Notes: generated from the sequence alone by a model not told the origin. Positions 16,800-27,576 are shown, numbered from the stretch's first letter. The stretch: 64,000 nt of DNA from Paenibacillus sp. BIHB 4019 (GCF_002741035.1 NZ_CP016808.1:1766001-1830000), one strand, 5' to 3'. A program made the numbers and translations.

Positions 16800-17945
16800 C
16801 TATAGACAGCACTTCTTATGCTTTTTCCCGCTCCCGCACGAGCACAGATCGTTTCTGCCAATTTTCGAGGATGCCGCCGCCGTGTGTTGAAGCACATTGT
16901 CGGCATTCGTGCTCTGACTCCGCTCCTGGCTTAGTTCAGCAGGTGTATAACCTCGATTAGACCACATTCTAGTCGTATTATTCACCTGAATAATTAACGG
17001 TACAATCTCATTCAGCTGCTTCTTGTTCAAACGAATTTTGCGACGCTCAAACTCTTCCATGATGACGCTAATTGGCTCTTCCATTGAACAAGCAAGCTGA
17101 ATATCATCGATGATAGCCTCAGCCATCTGCTCGACTTTGCCCAACTGCTGCATGATATAGTTCTTCAACGCTTCTAGCTGTGGCGTCATCTCAAAATAAT
17201 CAATCTCCGCATAACGTAGCAGTTCTTCCTTAGGAGGAATGTAGTACGGCTTGTCCTTCACGCTCTCCAAGAACTTTTCATATTCGTGCAGACTTTCTTC
17301 ATCTAATTCATCGTTAAATAACATCCCATGCTGAACATTCCAAGTCAGCACCTTATCAGAGACAGATAAACAAACATGATTAAACTTCTCCTCCGTCAAG
17401 CTGCCTTCATTCTGATCATTAATAATTTCTATAAGCTTCTGAACGGAGATAATGCCGTACAAGTTAGACGCAGCTTCTGAATATCGCAGCACCAACTGGG
17501 TTACGGTGCGTTCTTGACCGAATAAATTCAGATCCAGCTTCTGATATGAGGCCTTAACTTCCTCCGGCATGACGAAGTATAGCTTATCCTGCTCCAGGAA
17601 ACTGAACACCAAGCCTTTATCCATCAAAAATAAATAAGCATCCGCAAATACAGTATTGTCCTGAATATACGGAGCCTTAAAAAGCCGGCTCATCAGCTCC
17701 CATTCCTGCATCTCCGCTGTAAGGAAAGCCGCGCGCACATGAGTTACATCTGTAATTCGATCGTAAAGTGCATCCACGAGCTCCTGCTTCTTCAGCTTGG
17801 AGCGGCCCGCTAGCGCGCAATTAACTGCAATGAAATTTAAACGATCTTTAGTTATCTGTGCAAGAATATCCTTTAAGCTCGTCACAACCGCACCTTTGAT
17901 CGCATTGTTAACATTCAGCTGCAGCATTTCTTTTTCCAATTCCAT
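16800..17945 (-). CDS. SEC-C zinc-motif protein of unknown function
   Basis: 381 residues, ATG at 17945. The last 20 residues are the SEC-C zinc motif (GRNDLCSCGSGKKHKKCC), the same metal-binding tail seen on SecA, where it contacts SecB or ribosomes. The N-terminal 60 residues look like a SAP or Rho-N-type helical module (LKKQELVDALYDRI). The middle 270 residues are mostly helical without a known motif. Such proteins are common singletons in Paenibacillus and Bacillus. A role in binding a nucleic acid or protein complex is plausible but unproven. Confidence 0.75.
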   Translation of the reverse strand: MELEKEMLQLNVNNAIKGAVVTSLKDILAQITKDRLNFIAVNCALAGRSKLKKQELVDALYDRITDVTHVRAAFLTAEMQEWELMSRLFKAPYIQDNTVFADAYLFLMDKGLVFSFLEQDKLYFVMPEEVKASYQKLDLNLFGQERTVTQLVLRYSEAASNLYGIISVQKLIEIINDQNEGSLTEEKFNHVCLSVSDKVLTWNVQHGMLFNDELDEESLHEYEKFLESVKDKPYYIPPKEELLRYAEIDYFEMTPQLEALKNYIMQQLGKVEQMAEAIIDDIQLACSMEEPISVIMEEFERRKIRLNKKQLNEIVPLIIQVNNTTRMWSNRGYTPAELSQERSQSTNADNVLQHTAAASSKIGRNDLCSCGSGKKHKKCCL

Positions 17946-18077
17946 TCCTAAACCCCTTTACCATGAAGCTACATAGTTAAATTGTACCCTAATCCGGCTC
18001 ACAATTGAAAGGATTGACGTCTTGAAACTAGAGCATAGCAGTCACAGCAACGACTTCAACCTGATATTGAAAGACGA

Positions 18078-18127
18078 CAAACAAGAACCCCCATCGTATG
18101 GATCCCACGAGGAGGTTCGTTTTGTTA
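18078..18127 (-). terminator. Terminator-like stem after the DoxX gene
   Basis: On the minus strand AACGAACCTCC pairs imperfectly with GGGGGTTCTTGTT across a loop of about 20 nt, then TTTG. It lies just after the stop at 18143. Confidence 0.5.
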
Positions 18128-18142
18128 CTTAAAGTGAATGAG

Positions 18143-18682
18143 TTAGTGGGCTTTTGCCGTGCCCGTAGGAGTCATTTTTCCGCCTCCATCAAGCTTCTTA
18201 AACTTGAGTGTTTTACGCAATAGCGGGATCAGGTAGTAGTCCAATCCATACCGTCCTGCATTGGTGCCTGCAATAAGTACAATTCCACCGAGAAGAACAA
18301 GCCATGGGTTAGTGTTTAACGTTCCAGCGAACATGAACATGAAGTTCATTAAAAGTCCGAAGAAGGCTGCCGCAGCCGTTAATCCCCCGACTATCAATCC
18401 GATGCCCACGAGTAATTCGCCGATTGGGATGAGAATGTTAAAGAGCTTTACGTTCGGCATCGCGAAGTGTTCGATGAAGTATACAAAGTTCGGATAAACC
18501 AATTCATTTGTCGTTTTATCGGCTACCGGGTTATTGATTGCGTTGGTTAAGAACCCTGTGGCATCGAATCCGCCCGTCAATTTGTGCCAGCCCCCTACAA
18601 TCCATTGGTAACCGAGGTAGACACGAACGACGACCATAAGCATTGCAACATATTTATTATTTTTTAGCCATGCTAACATCAT
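18143..18682 (-). CDS. DoxX-family membrane protein
   Basis: About 179 residues. The start is placed at ATG 18682 (or the next codon) because GGAG lies 6 bp before it; the frame is open further upstream to 18715 without a ribosome site. Four hydrophobic segments and the LGYQWIVGGWHKLTGGF and LLVGIGLIVGG stretches fit DoxX, a family of quinone- or thiol-stress-linked membrane subunits. The C-terminus is basic and cytoplasmic. Two exact CRP/FNR-type palindromes lie upstream, hinting at control by oxygen or nitrogen-oxide status. Confidence 0.85.
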   Translation of the reverse strand: MMLAWLKNNKYVAMLMVVVRVYLGYQWIVGGWHKLTGGFDATGFLTNAINNPVADKTTNELVYPNFVYFIEHFAMPNVKLFNILIPIGELLVGIGLIVGGLTAAAAFFGLLMNFMFMFAGTLNTNPWLVLLGGIVLIAGTNAGRYGLDYYLIPLLRKTLKFKKLDGGGKMTPTGTAKAH

Positions 18683-18700
18683 AATCATCTCCAACTTTAT

Positions 18701-18716
18701 TGTGATTTTTTTCACA
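18701..18716. promoter_or_regulatory. CRP/FNR-type palindrome next to the DoxX start
   Basis: TGTGATTTTTTTCACA fits TGTGA-N6-TCACA exactly. It lies about 19 bp before the start codon, a position suited to repression. Confidence 0.5.
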
Positions 18717-18902
18717 TACTATTTTAAAAAGATAGGCTTTCTTCCTTCTTACTCGATACACTAGGATGTACTGAAAGACTAGATCGCTTGAACCAGGATC
18801 GCTTGGGGTTGTGATTTTTCATGATTCATTCTTCCCTTCTTCTGTTACTATGTATTACTCTCTCCTTGCATCTTTAATATATCATACTTTGATACCTATG
18901 AA

Positions 18903-18918
18903 TGTGAAAAATTTCACA
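18903..18918. promoter_or_regulatory. Second CRP/FNR-type palindrome upstream of DoxX
   Basis: TGTGAAAAATTTCACA again matches TGTGA-N6-TCACA and is itself flanked by a related inverted pair (TTCACAAC / TTTGTGAA, 18911-18927). A TATATT box follows on the minus strand near 18880, so an activator bound here would be near the expected -41 position. Confidence 0.5.
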
Positions 18919-19258
18919 ACTTTGTGAACTCTGAAAAGAATTTGTACGAAGCCGTAGTCTTTGCTTGGAAATGCCACCCCTTAACAGTAAATCCTCTATG
19001 GTATGTAGTGTCCAGGCTACTTGTATGCCGATAAAATTATACTTTATACGCATCAATTTTGGCATGGAGGATTTCATTGATATTCTTATTTTTATGAATA
19101 ACTCCCATAGAATTATTATTAGTTCGAGAGAGAATTTCAGTAATATCTGTATGGTATTTTTCACAGCACATGGTTCTGAGTGGCGATAATTGTGATTTAT
19201 GATTACTGGTCATTTCTCTTTCATTATATGATTTTCTAAAACACCATGTATGCAATAC
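18919..19258 (-). other. Spacer with decayed coding traces
   Basis: A minus-strand frame reads CCEKYHTDITEILSRTNNN and later, after one in-frame stop, YHRGFTVKGWHFQAKTTA. It looks protein-like but has no start signal and matches no family I know. It is best treated as a decayed gene within the accessory stretch. Confidence 0.3.
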
Positions 19259-19261
19259 AAA

Positions 19262-19290
19262 CAAAAAAGACACCTAACACGGTGTCTTTT
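19262..19290 (-). terminator. ssrA terminator
   Basis: On the minus strand AAAAGACACC / GGTGTCTTTT with a 6-nt loop and a T-run, starting 10 nt beyond the tmRNA 3' end. Confidence 0.85.
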
Positions 19291-19300
19291 CTGATAAGGT

Positions 19301-19666
19301 TGGTGGAGGCGAGGGGAGTCGAACCCCTGTCCGAAGATCACGCCACACAGGCATCTACGGGTGTAGTCACGATTTTGATGTCACCCAGGAGGACGCCTCG
19401 TAACCGGCTTCTTCCAAGGTCAGCCTGATTGTCTTCTTCAGCTCACCCCAGGCGGAGATGAGACAGCGTATCCCACTACTTGTTAGCCCCTAGTCTAGTC
19501 ACATGGGCGATGCTAGGTAGGAGCACGCTCACAGTTTCTTAGGCTGCGAAAGCGTAGTTTGTTTGTTGTTTGCCATTTAATAGGCTTTAGCGTTGATGAA
19601 GTGGACGCGTCCCCACTACCCGCAACCCGCGCTCGTCCTATCCCCGTCGAATCCAAGAACGCCCCC
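19301..19666 (-). ncRNA. ssrA: Transfer-messenger RNA (tmRNA)
   Basis: 366 nt including an encoded CCA. The ends pair as GGGGGCG (5') and CGCCTCC (3'), followed by ACCA, and the T-arm GGGGTTCGACTCCCC is intact, forming the alanine-tRNA-like part. The 5' region has the conserved TTGGATTCGACGGGGAT. The tag frame ends GKQQTNYAFAA then TAA, close to other Paenibacillaceae tags. Together with SmpB, encoded just upstream on the same strand, it rescues stalled ribosomes. Its 3' end is the apparent integration point of the accessory stretch to its left. Confidence 0.97.
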
Positions 19667-19875
19667 GAGTTGGCATAAATGACTCATCCTAGCCAGCTCA
19701 TAAGAGCCGCAACCAGATCATCATTTAGCTAAGAACTTGCTTCGTTACTTGCTTAGTATAACACGATTCAAGGAATAATCCTTAAAATGTTATTGGTAAG
19801 GTTAGTAAAATTCAACACGCTTTCCTTTAAAACATACACTTGCTCTGAACTGCGCTTGCGCACAGCACATCGCGC

Positions 19876-20355
19876 TTAACGTATGATCTTCTGCTTCTCG
19901 CGCAGCGCCCGCTGAATATCACGCTGGGCATCTCGCTTTGCCGCGGAATCGCGTTTGTCGAACTGCTTCTTACCTTTACCTAACCCAATCAGAAGCTTTG
20001 CGTAGCCATTGCGCACATATATCTTGAGCGGCACAATGGAGTAGCCTTCCTGCTTGGATTGGCCGAGCAGCTTATGAATCTGAGCTTTATGAAGCAGCAG
20101 CTTGCGGGCACGCGTCGGATCCGTTGGATTGTGACGATTCCCCTGCTCGAAAGGGCTGATATGCAAATTATGAATGAAAATTTCGCCGTTACGTATCGTC
20201 GCAAATGCGTCGCTTATATTGGCTCGTCCGTTGCGGAGCGATTTAATTTCCGTCCCCATTAGCACCATTCCCGCTTCATACGTGTCTTCGATGAAATAAT
20301 CATGGGAAGCTTTTTTGTTTTGCGCAAGCTGCTTGCCGTCGTTCTTCTTGCCCAT
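19876..20355 (-). CDS. smpB: SsrA-binding protein SmpB
   Basis: 159 residues. ATG 20355 is chosen because GAGGTG lies 6 bp upstream; a GTG nine bases earlier overlaps that site. Typical features are [36 protein letters not shown] and the basic unstructured tail ending [11 protein letters not shown], which folds in the decoding centre. It binds the tRNA-like end of tmRNA and brings it to stalled ribosomes. The tmRNA gene follows 209 bp downstream on the same strand, the common Bacillales order. Confidence 0.97.
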   Translation of the reverse strand: MGKKNDGKQLAQNKKASHDYFIEDTYEAGMVLMGTEIKSLRNGRANISDAFATIRNGEIFIHNLHISPFEQGNRHNPTDPTRARKLLLHKAQIHKLLGQSKQEGYSIVPLKIYVRNGYAKLLIGLGKGKKQFDKRDSAAKRDAQRDIQRALREKQKIIR

Positions 20356-20489
20356 TCTTATCACCTCGACATCATAATTAGCTCCAGAAAATTGAAAAAG
20401 CCACTAGATATATATTGTAGCAATTTTTGAAAATGAAAGCAAGAAAGCAGCTGCCATATTGTAAAATATGGTTTGCTCGTCAAAACCAT

Positions 20490-20524
20490 AAAAAGCCGCT
20501 CCGACCTTACGGTCGAAAGCGGCT
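20490..20524 (-). terminator. cspA terminator
   Basis: Stem AGCCGCTTTCGACC / GGTCGGAGCGGCT on the minus strand followed by TTTTTATGG, 24 bp after the cspA stop. Confidence 0.85.
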
Positions 20525-20547
20525 AAATTTCGCAGTTGATTAAACTA

Positions 20548-20748
20548 CTACAGTTTTACTACGTTTTCAGCTTGTGGTCCGCGGTTGCCTTGAACAACGT
20601 TAAATTCTACGCGTTGTCCTTCTTCCAGCGTTTTGAAGCCTTCGCCAGTGATTGCGCTGAAATGTACGAATACATCGTTGCCGCCTTCAACTTCGATGAA
20701 GCCAAAGCCTTTCTCAGCGTTAAACCATTTAACTGTACCTTGTTGCAT
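20548..20748 (-). CDS. cspA: Cold shock protein
   Basis: 66 residues from ATG 20748, preceded by GGAGG at 8 bp. The single cold-shock OB domain has both RNA-binding motifs, GFGFIEV and VFVHFSAI. It acts as an RNA chaperone that keeps mRNA single-stranded. It sits between rnr and smpB but has its own promoter and a leader of about 140 nt with a terminator-like hairpin, which suggests post-initiation control as for other csp genes. Which csp paralog it is cannot be told from one sequence. Confidence 0.95.
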   Translation of the reverse strand: MQQGTVKWFNAEKGFGFIEVEGGNDVFVHFSAITGEGFKTLEEGQRVEFNVVQGNRGPQAENVVKL

Positions 20749-20803
20749 TTGTAAAACCTCCAAAAATAAAATTAATATGCGCCTGTTTCGTTTTGAGAAA
20801 CAA

Positions 20804-20865
20804 AAAATTCACACATTGAAAAAGGTCCATGACTGTAATGACACCCTTTTCAATATGTGAATTCA
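20804..20865 (-). promoter_or_regulatory. Terminator-like hairpin in the cspA leader
   Basis: On the minus strand GAATTCACATATTGAAAAGG pairs with CCTTTTTCAATGTGTGAATT (about 18 of 20 positions) across a 19-nt loop and runs straight into TTTTTTG. It stands between the promoter and the ribosome site. Confidence 0.6.
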
Positions 20866-20893
20866 GGTCCATATCATCAATTGCTTTGAGTGT

Positions 20894-20925
20894 ACTATAC
20901 CCATATTCAAAAAGCAAGCGACAAG
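20894..20925 (-). promoter_or_regulatory. Likely cspA promoter
   Basis: A -10 box TATAGT (20894-20899) has -35-like TCGCTT about 16 bp upstream, giving a leader of about 140 nt. The -35 match is weak. Confidence 0.45.
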
Positions 20926-21022
20926 CTTAAATAATTTCTAAAGCTTGGCCCGCTGTACCAGCGCTGCTGAGCCTCTGTATGAGGGGCAACGCTGATGCAA
21001 GAGACTTTACAACTATTTTGTT

Positions 21023-24000
21023 TTATTTACGTTTTTTTCTAACAAAAGCAGCCGTTGAATTGCCGCCTCCGTTTTTCTTCTTGCGCTTCCTCTTAGCCGC
21101 ATCTCCGTCTGCTCCCGCAGCGTCTGGCGAAGCCTGCCCACCAGGATTGGCACCGCTTGGCGCTGAGCCTGGCTGCGCCGCCTGGCGCCGCTTGCCGCCT
21201 TCAAAGCCACGGCCAGCTCCGCCGCTTCGCTCGCCGCCATCGCTGCGACGGCTGCCTCCTCTAATCGGCAGCCCCCACATATCCGTGCGCGGCGCGCCTT
21301 CGCCGCCGCGCCCTTCGCCTCGATCCTGCGGCTCCGCCCGCACGATCCGCTGCGTCTGCTCCGCCGGCGCAAAGCTGCCGCCAGCGTCGCCCTTGCGCCC
21401 GCGGCGCGGCGCGTTCCCGCCGCCGCCTGCGCCTGGCGCAGCTCCGCGCCCAGCGCCCTTGCGCTGGCGCTTCGCGCCTTGGCCGGCTCCGCCGGCCTGA
21501 GCAGCTGAGTTCCACCACAGCTGCTCCTCGCCAGCGCCGCCATCCTGGCGCTGGCTCTCTCCCGCCGGACGGCTTAGCGCGTCCGGCAGCCCCGGCGCGG
21601 CGCTATCACCCTCGCGCCGCTGCCCCGCACCAATGTCGTCGCGCTTGCCGCGACGACGCGCCCCGGCAGCAGCACCATCCAGCTGCCACGGGTTCTGCCC
21701 ATTTCCGGCCTGTGCACTGCCTTGCAGGCCGCCATCCCTTGCTCTACCGCTGTTTCCTGCTCTGCCGCTTTTCCCTGCTCTTCCGCCTTGCCCTTCATTC
21801 CCGGCTCTGGCGCCTCTCGCTCCATTGCCTGCTCCAGAGCCTTGCGCTCCATTGCCCGCTTTGCCGCCCTTGCCTTTAAAGCCGCCGTAGCCGCCATTTC
21901 CGCCCTTGCTGCCAGCAGCGGTACTGTCGCCCTTCGCTCTAGTGCCGGTGCCCGCACCGCCACCGCTGCTGCGTCCGCCTTTGTTAAAGCCGCCGCTGCG
22001 CCCACGCCCGCCGCGCGATGCGCCGAACCCAGCATCAGCGATGCCTTTAAAACCGCTGCGAGGCTTCATATCGACCATTTCAAAATCAATCGTATGATCG
22101 TTCATATTCACATTGCCAATGCGGATTTTCACCTCATCGCCAATCCGGTATACCTTGGAAGTACGTTCGCCGATAAGCACCATATGCTGCTCTTGGAAGT
22201 GGTAATAATCATCCGTCAGATCGCTCAGACGAATAAGCCCTTCCACCGTATTATCCAGCTCGACAAACATCCCGAAGCTCGTTACGCTGCTGATAATGCC
22301 ATCGAATTCCTCGCCGATTTTATCAAGCATAAATTCGCATTTTTTCATCTGCTCGGTATCACGCTCGGCATCAGCCGCTACCCGCTCGCGCTCAGATGAG
22401 TGCTGCGCGATATCCGGCATGCGTGCAGTCAGCGCCTCATTGCGCTTCTCGCTAAGCGCTCCGCCGCCTTCCAGCACCTCGCGAATGACGCGGTGGATAA
22501 CCAAATCCGGATACCGGCGAATTGGAGAAGTGAAGTGCGAATAAAATTCAGCTGCCAGCCCAAAATGTCCCAAGCTTTGCGCATCATATTTCGCCTGCTT
22601 CATCGAGCGAAGCATAACGGTGGAAATGACCGTCTCTTCCTTCGCCCCTTTGATTTCCTCCAGCAGCATTTGCAATGCACGCGGATGAACCGAGTTGCCT
22701 TTGCCTTTCACAACATAACCGAAGTTCGCCGCAAACTGCATGAAATGCATCAGCTTCTCCTGATCCGGGTCTTCATGGATCCGGTATAGGAAAGGAACGC
22801 GCAGCCAGTGGAAATGCTCGGCAACCGTCTCGTTCGCCACAAGCATAAATTCCTCAATGATCTGCTCCGCGACGGAACGATCTCTTTTCACGATATCGAC
22901 AGCCTTGCCCTGCTCATCTACGATGACCTTCGATTCCTGAAAATCAAAATCAATCGCGCCCCGCTTCATCCGCTGCTTGCGAAGCTTCATCGCCAGCTGC
23001 TCCATCAGCGTGAACATATCCAGCAAATCAGCGTATCGTTCCTTCAGCTCGGTCTGCGGCTCCTCTTCGGTTGCCGTCAGCAGCTTGCGAACGTTCGTAT
23101 ACGTCATGCGCTCCTTCGTACGAATAACACTCGTAAACACATCATGACGCACGCGTTTCAGCGTTTTGGCATCAAACTCCATTTCGCAGGAAAGCGTCAG
23201 CCGATCTACTTGCGGATTAAGCGAGCAAATGCCATTCGACAAGCGATGAGGCAGCATCGGAATGACGCGGTCCACCAAATAAACGCTGCAGCCTCTGCGG
23301 AAAGCTTCCTGATCCAGCTCGGAGTTTTCACGCACATAATAGCCTACGTCTGCGATATGGACGCCCAACAAATAATTGCCGTTGTCCAGCACCTTCACAT
23401 GGACGGCGTCATCGAGATCCTTAGCATCCTCGCCATCAATCGTTACGATGACTTCATTGCGCAGGTCACGACGACCCTGCTCTACAATTTCTTCCTCGGT
23501 AATCGAATCTGGAGCCGCTTCCGCCTCTGCATCCACCTCTTCCGGAAAGCCTTCCGGCAGCTGATGCTTGCGGATAATCGACAAAATATCGATGCCTGGA
23601 TCATCCTTGTGGCCAAGGATTTCAATAATTTCGCCTTGTGCTGCTGAACGGCCTTCTGGATAGGTCACGATGCGCACGACTACCTTTTGGCCGGATACGG
23701 CGCCTTTAAATTCATTTTTCGCGATGAAAATGTCGCGGTTAATCCGTTTGTCATCCGGCACAACAAAGGCATACACCTCATGGCTTTCAAAAGTGCCGAC
23801 CACCTGTGTAACCGCTCTCTGCACAATGCGGACAACCTCGCCCTCCAGGCGGCCACCCGCTTGGCTCTTGGACGTCACACGCGCAAGAACAATGTCGCCG
23901 TTCATCGCGCTGAGCTGATCATTGGCATGAATATAGATGTCAGGATGCTCTTTGTCGTCAGGAAGCAGGAACGCAAAGCCTTTCGCATGGACCTGCAATT

Positions 24001-24214
24001 TTCCGCGCAGCAAATTCATCCGTTCCGGAACGCCGTAACGGTCATTGCTCGTACGGAGGATTTTTCCGCTATCCTCCAGATGGGTAAGCAGCTGCAAAAA
24101 AGCTTTGAAATCAGCAGCCTCCATCACGCCGAAATGCTGCTCCAGCTCCTGATAAGTCATCGGTTTATAAGCGGTCTCCCGCATAAAATCAAGCAATTCC
24201 TGCTCTTGTGTCAT
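21023..24214 (-). CDS. rnr: Ribonuclease R with a very long Gly/Arg/Ala-rich tail
   Basis: 1,063 residues from ATG 24214 (GAGG 6 bp before); the open frame upstream to 24265 lacks a ribosome site. Order: N-terminal winged helix (1-75), two cold-shock domains (about 80-230), RNB catalytic domain with [12 protein letters not shown] active-site aspartates (about 260-600), S1 domain (about 645-715), then a tail of about 345 residues rich in Gly, Arg, Ala and Ser, ending KKRKKK and VRKKRK. The enzyme degrades structured RNA 3' to 5' and works with tmRNA. Typical RNase R proteins are about 750-820 residues; the tail is encoded in much more GC-rich DNA (21030-22050). Confidence 0.96.
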   Translation of the reverse strand: MTQEQELLDFMRETAYKPMTYQELEQHFGVMEAADFKAFLQLLTHLEDSGKILRTSNDRYGVPERMNLLRGKLQVHAKGFAFLLPDDKEHPDIYIHANDQLSAMNGDIVLARVTSKSQAGGRLEGEVVRIVQRAVTQVVGTFESHEVYAFVVPDDKRINRDIFIAKNEFKGAVSGQKVVVRIVTYPEGRSAAQGEIIEILGHKDDPGIDILSIIRKHQLPEGFPEEVDAEAEAAPDSITEEEIVEQGRRDLRNEVIVTIDGEDAKDLDDAVHVKVLDNGNYLLGVHIADVGYYVRENSELDQEAFRRGCSVYLVDRVIPMLPHRLSNGICSLNPQVDRLTLSCEMEFDAKTLKRVRHDVFTSVIRTKERMTYTNVRKLLTATEEEPQTELKERYADLLDMFTLMEQLAMKLRKQRMKRGAIDFDFQESKVIVDEQGKAVDIVKRDRSVAEQIIEEFMLVANETVAEHFHWLRVPFLYRIHEDPDQEKLMHFMQFAANFGYVVKGKGNSVHPRALQMLLEEIKGAKEETVISTVMLRSMKQAKYDAQSLGHFGLAAEFYSHFTSPIRRYPDLVIHRVIREVLEGGGALSEKRNEALTARMPDIAQHSSERERVAADAERDTEQMKKCEFMLDKIGEEFDGIISSVTSFGMFVELDNTVEGLIRLSDLTDDYYHFQEQHMVLIGERTSKVYRIGDEVKIRIGNVNMNDHTIDFEMVDMKPRSGFKGIADAGFGASRGGRGRSGGFNKGGRSSGGGAGTGTRAKGDSTAAGSKGGNGGYGGFKGKGGKAGNGAQGSGAGNGARGARAGNEGQGGRAGKSGRAGNSGRARDGGLQGSAQAGNGQNPWQLDGAAAGARRRGKRDDIGAGQRREGDSAAPGLPDALSRPAGESQRQDGGAGEEQLWWNSAAQAGGAGQGAKRQRKGAGRGAAPGAGGGGNAPRRGRKGDAGGSFAPAEQTQRIVRAEPQDRGEGRGGEGAPRTDMWGLPIRGGSRRSDGGERSGGAGRGFEGGKRRQAAQPGSAPSGANPGGQASPDAAGADGDAAKRKRKKKNGGGNSTAAFVRKKRK

Positions 24215-24341
24215 TAGTTTCCTCGTCACCTCATATACCGGAGGCCATTCTATCAGCACTTGCAACCGGTTGATAGATTATCATATACCATTTAGTATAC
24301 ACGAAATTACCCAATCGCATCCGCGAAACCACGAAAAAACA

Positions 24342-24371
24342 AAAAAAGTGGAGGAAGCTCCCCCACTTTTT
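24342..24371 (-). terminator. secG terminator
   Basis: Minus strand AAAAAGTGGGGGAGC / CTTCCTCCACTTTTTTTG, with the stem closing 18 bp after the secG stop. Confidence 0.75.
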
Positions 24372-24388
24372 GCATTCAATACAGATTA

Positions 24389-24625
24389 TTACTGTTGTAC
24401 GACGTAAGCAACAACGAGCGACAGGACGAAAAATCCAACAGCCAGTGCAATCGTCAAACGCTGCAGGAACAAGTCCAAACCACGCGCTTTCTGCTTGCCG
24501 AACAAATGCTCAGCGCCACCACTAATGGCTCCGGACAATCCCGCGCTTTTACCTTTTTGCAGCAATACGACCGCAATTAGGCCAACCGAAAAAATAACCA
24601 GTAAAATTTTCAAAGCTATATCCAT
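24389..24625 (-). CDS. secG: Protein translocase subunit SecG
   Basis: 78 residues, ATG after GGAGGTGG. Two membrane segments ([17 protein letters not shown] and [17 protein letters not shown]) flank the conserved loop [19 protein letters not shown]. It is an accessory part of the SecYEG channel. secG upstream of rnr and smpB is the usual Firmicute order. Confidence 0.95.
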   Translation of the reverse strand: MDIALKILLVIFSVGLIAVVLLQKGKSAGLSGAISGGAEHLFGKQKARGLDLFLQRLTIALAVGFFVLSLVVAYVVQQ

Positions 24626-24735
24626 TCAATCCACCTCCAGCATAGGAGCTCCATTAAAACATATAAAATGATTGTATCACAGCGATTTACTGAAAACAAT
24701 ACTTTGCTGTTTAACCCTAACATTTCCTGTTACGG

Positions 24736-25521
24736 CTATCCCTTGGCTGGCTGCGGTCCTTGCATAAGCCTTTGCATAAAATGAAAGCTCATCTCTGCGC
24801 TTTTCAGCGACGTTTCCGTAAACTGCTGCTGTTCGATAATGATATATTTTACTCCCGATTGTTTTACTACCTCATACAGCTCGGTGTAGCCGACATCTCC
24901 TCTCCCGAGCTCTGTATCCTTGCGTCCCTCCTGAAAATCTTTAAAATGAACGAGCGGCAGCCGATCCGAATAATATTTCACGTATTCAGCCGGGTCATAA
25001 CCCGCCATGTAAATCCACCCCAAATCCAGCTCCGCCTCTAATAAATCCGCAGGCACAAGCTCCAGCAGGTGCACATACAGCGGCTTGCCTTCAACCTTTT
25101 TCCAATCCGCATCATGGTTATGCAGGCATAGCTTAATGCCCTGCTGCTTCGTTTGCCAAGCGCATCGCTCCAAAATTTCAGCCAAATATTTAATATCGTC
25201 CATTTTCGGCACCTCTGGCACTGGAACCCAAGGCACGACCATATATTCCAGCCCAATCTCATTTGCATATTCAACCTGCTTCTCGAAGTCTGATGGAATT
25301 TTTTTTGCATTTTCAAAATTAAGCGGGATGTGCGCGGAAGGCGCAATGAGCCCCAGTGAATCCAAACGCTCTTTCAACCTTCTTGCCGGTGCGTGAAAAT
25401 AACCCCCGAATTCGACTGCTTTATAGCCGATTTCCGCCACCTTGTCGAGCGACCCCAATAGGTCGCTTTCTGTAATATCCCGCAGCGAGTACATTTGCAG
25501 GCTTAGCACTTGTTTTTCCAT
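24736..25521 (-). CDS. Sugar phosphate isomerase/epimerase (TIM-barrel)
   Basis: 261 residues, ATG at 25521. SLQMYSLRD at the N-terminus, KAVEFGGYFHAPA, KLCLHNHDADWK, ELDLGWIYMAG and LVHFKDFQ are typical of the IolE/IolI-like xylose-isomerase-fold family; the His, Asp and Glu residues in these segments are the expected metal ligands. Members act on inositol-derived ketones or keto-sugars. It stands alone, without an inositol or sugar operon, so the substrate stays open. It is unrelated in detail to the TIM-barrel protein at 865-1791. Confidence 0.85.
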   Translation of the reverse strand: MEKQVLSLQMYSLRDITESDLLGSLDKVAEIGYKAVEFGGYFHAPARRLKERLDSLGLIAPSAHIPLNFENAKKIPSDFEKQVEYANEIGLEYMVVPWVPVPEVPKMDDIKYLAEILERCAWQTKQQGIKLCLHNHDADWKKVEGKPLYVHLLELVPADLLEAELDLGWIYMAGYDPAEYVKYYSDRLPLVHFKDFQEGRKDTELGRGDVGYTELYEVVKQSGVKYIIIEQQQFTETSLKSAEMSFHFMQRLMQGPQPAKG

Positions 25522-25640
25522 AAAGTAACACCTCCATATCTACTCAAATCCAGCAACCATTTATAAAACAGGCTCGTCATTAGAGGTAACCAAAAACGTG
25601 CCTGGATTCGCACACTACTTTTGCAGAAGGGGATGCTGCT

Positions 25641-25991
25641 ATGTTTATTATCATTTGTTTGGCCGGGATTATCCTAACCATGATTGTTCTCAAAAAAGCT
25701 GGCGCCTTATACATTTACTCCAAAGGCGTGTTCATATCCGTCATTGTTACGCTTATAGCTGCAATCGGTCTTTCACAAAATTATTTATACAGTCTGATTC
25801 CCTCGTTCGAGGACGGTATTGCGGTTTCTAATTTTATCGCTTATTGGATTATTGGCGATGACGGTTGGTCGGTGAGGTTATTTCAGAAGTATTCGGAAGG
25901 TTCGATAGCGCTGGCTATTGGTTTGCTGGTTATCTACATTATTGTGCATAGTGTGGAGTTGGCTGTTGGTCGTAAGACGGTACGGCGATAG
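25641..25991 (+). CDS. Small membrane protein of unknown function
   Basis: 116 residues, ATG with AAGGGG about 9 bp upstream. Three hydrophobic stretches (residues 1-15, 30-45 and 88-106) surround a short polar region, and the C-terminus is basic (GRKTVRR), likely cytoplasmic. It is one of few plus-strand genes here. No domain is recognised. The downstream strong hairpin at 26136-26175 probably ends its transcript and that of eno from the other side. Confidence 0.65.
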   Translation: MFIIICLAGIILTMIVLKKAGALYIYSKGVFISVIVTLIAAIGLSQNYLYSLIPSFEDGIAVSNFIAYWIIGDDGWSVRLFQKYSEGSIALAIGLLVIYIIVHSVELAVGRKTVRR

Positions 25992-26135
25992 GTAGCGTGG
26001 AAGGCTGCTGAAAAGAATCTGCGCTGCGTAAAAGGGTTGGGATTCGATCGCTATTGTCTGCAAACGCTCCGCTTCACCACCCCAACCCTTTTATTCCGCT
26101 TGCCTTTTCATCAGGTTCCCACCCACTTACATACC

Positions 26136-26175
26136 AAAAACCCCTGCCCACAATATTTGTGGGCAGGGGTTTTTT
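26136..26175. terminator. Bidirectional terminator between the membrane protein gene and eno
   Basis: Perfect 16-bp arms AAAAACCCCTGCCCAC / GTGGGCAGGGGTTTTT with loop AATATTT. It serves the end of the glycolytic operon on the minus strand. Confidence 0.9.
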
Positions 26176-26268
26176 AGGGCAATATAGCCTATTCGCATTG
26201 ATACTTGCTCATTTAGATATGGCCAAGGTATTGGCTGATCATAATGAGCAAGTTGTCATTGTTTAGAC

Positions 26269-27576
<1,308 letters not shown>

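Noticed and set aside
18781..18822. A 32-codon minus-strand frame upstream of doxX with a GAAGGGAAG site
   Set aside because: The coding signal is weak, two frames compete, and nothing supports translation beyond the purine-rich stretch.
21261..22399. Several long frames antisense to or shifted from the rnr tail
   Set aside because: High GC removes stop codons, so Pro/Ala/Arg-rich shadow frames appear. None has a ribosome site or a recognisable domain.
22400..24217. Plus-strand frames of 129-279 codons opposite rnr
   Set aside because: They mirror the RNase R coding sequence and have no independent signals.
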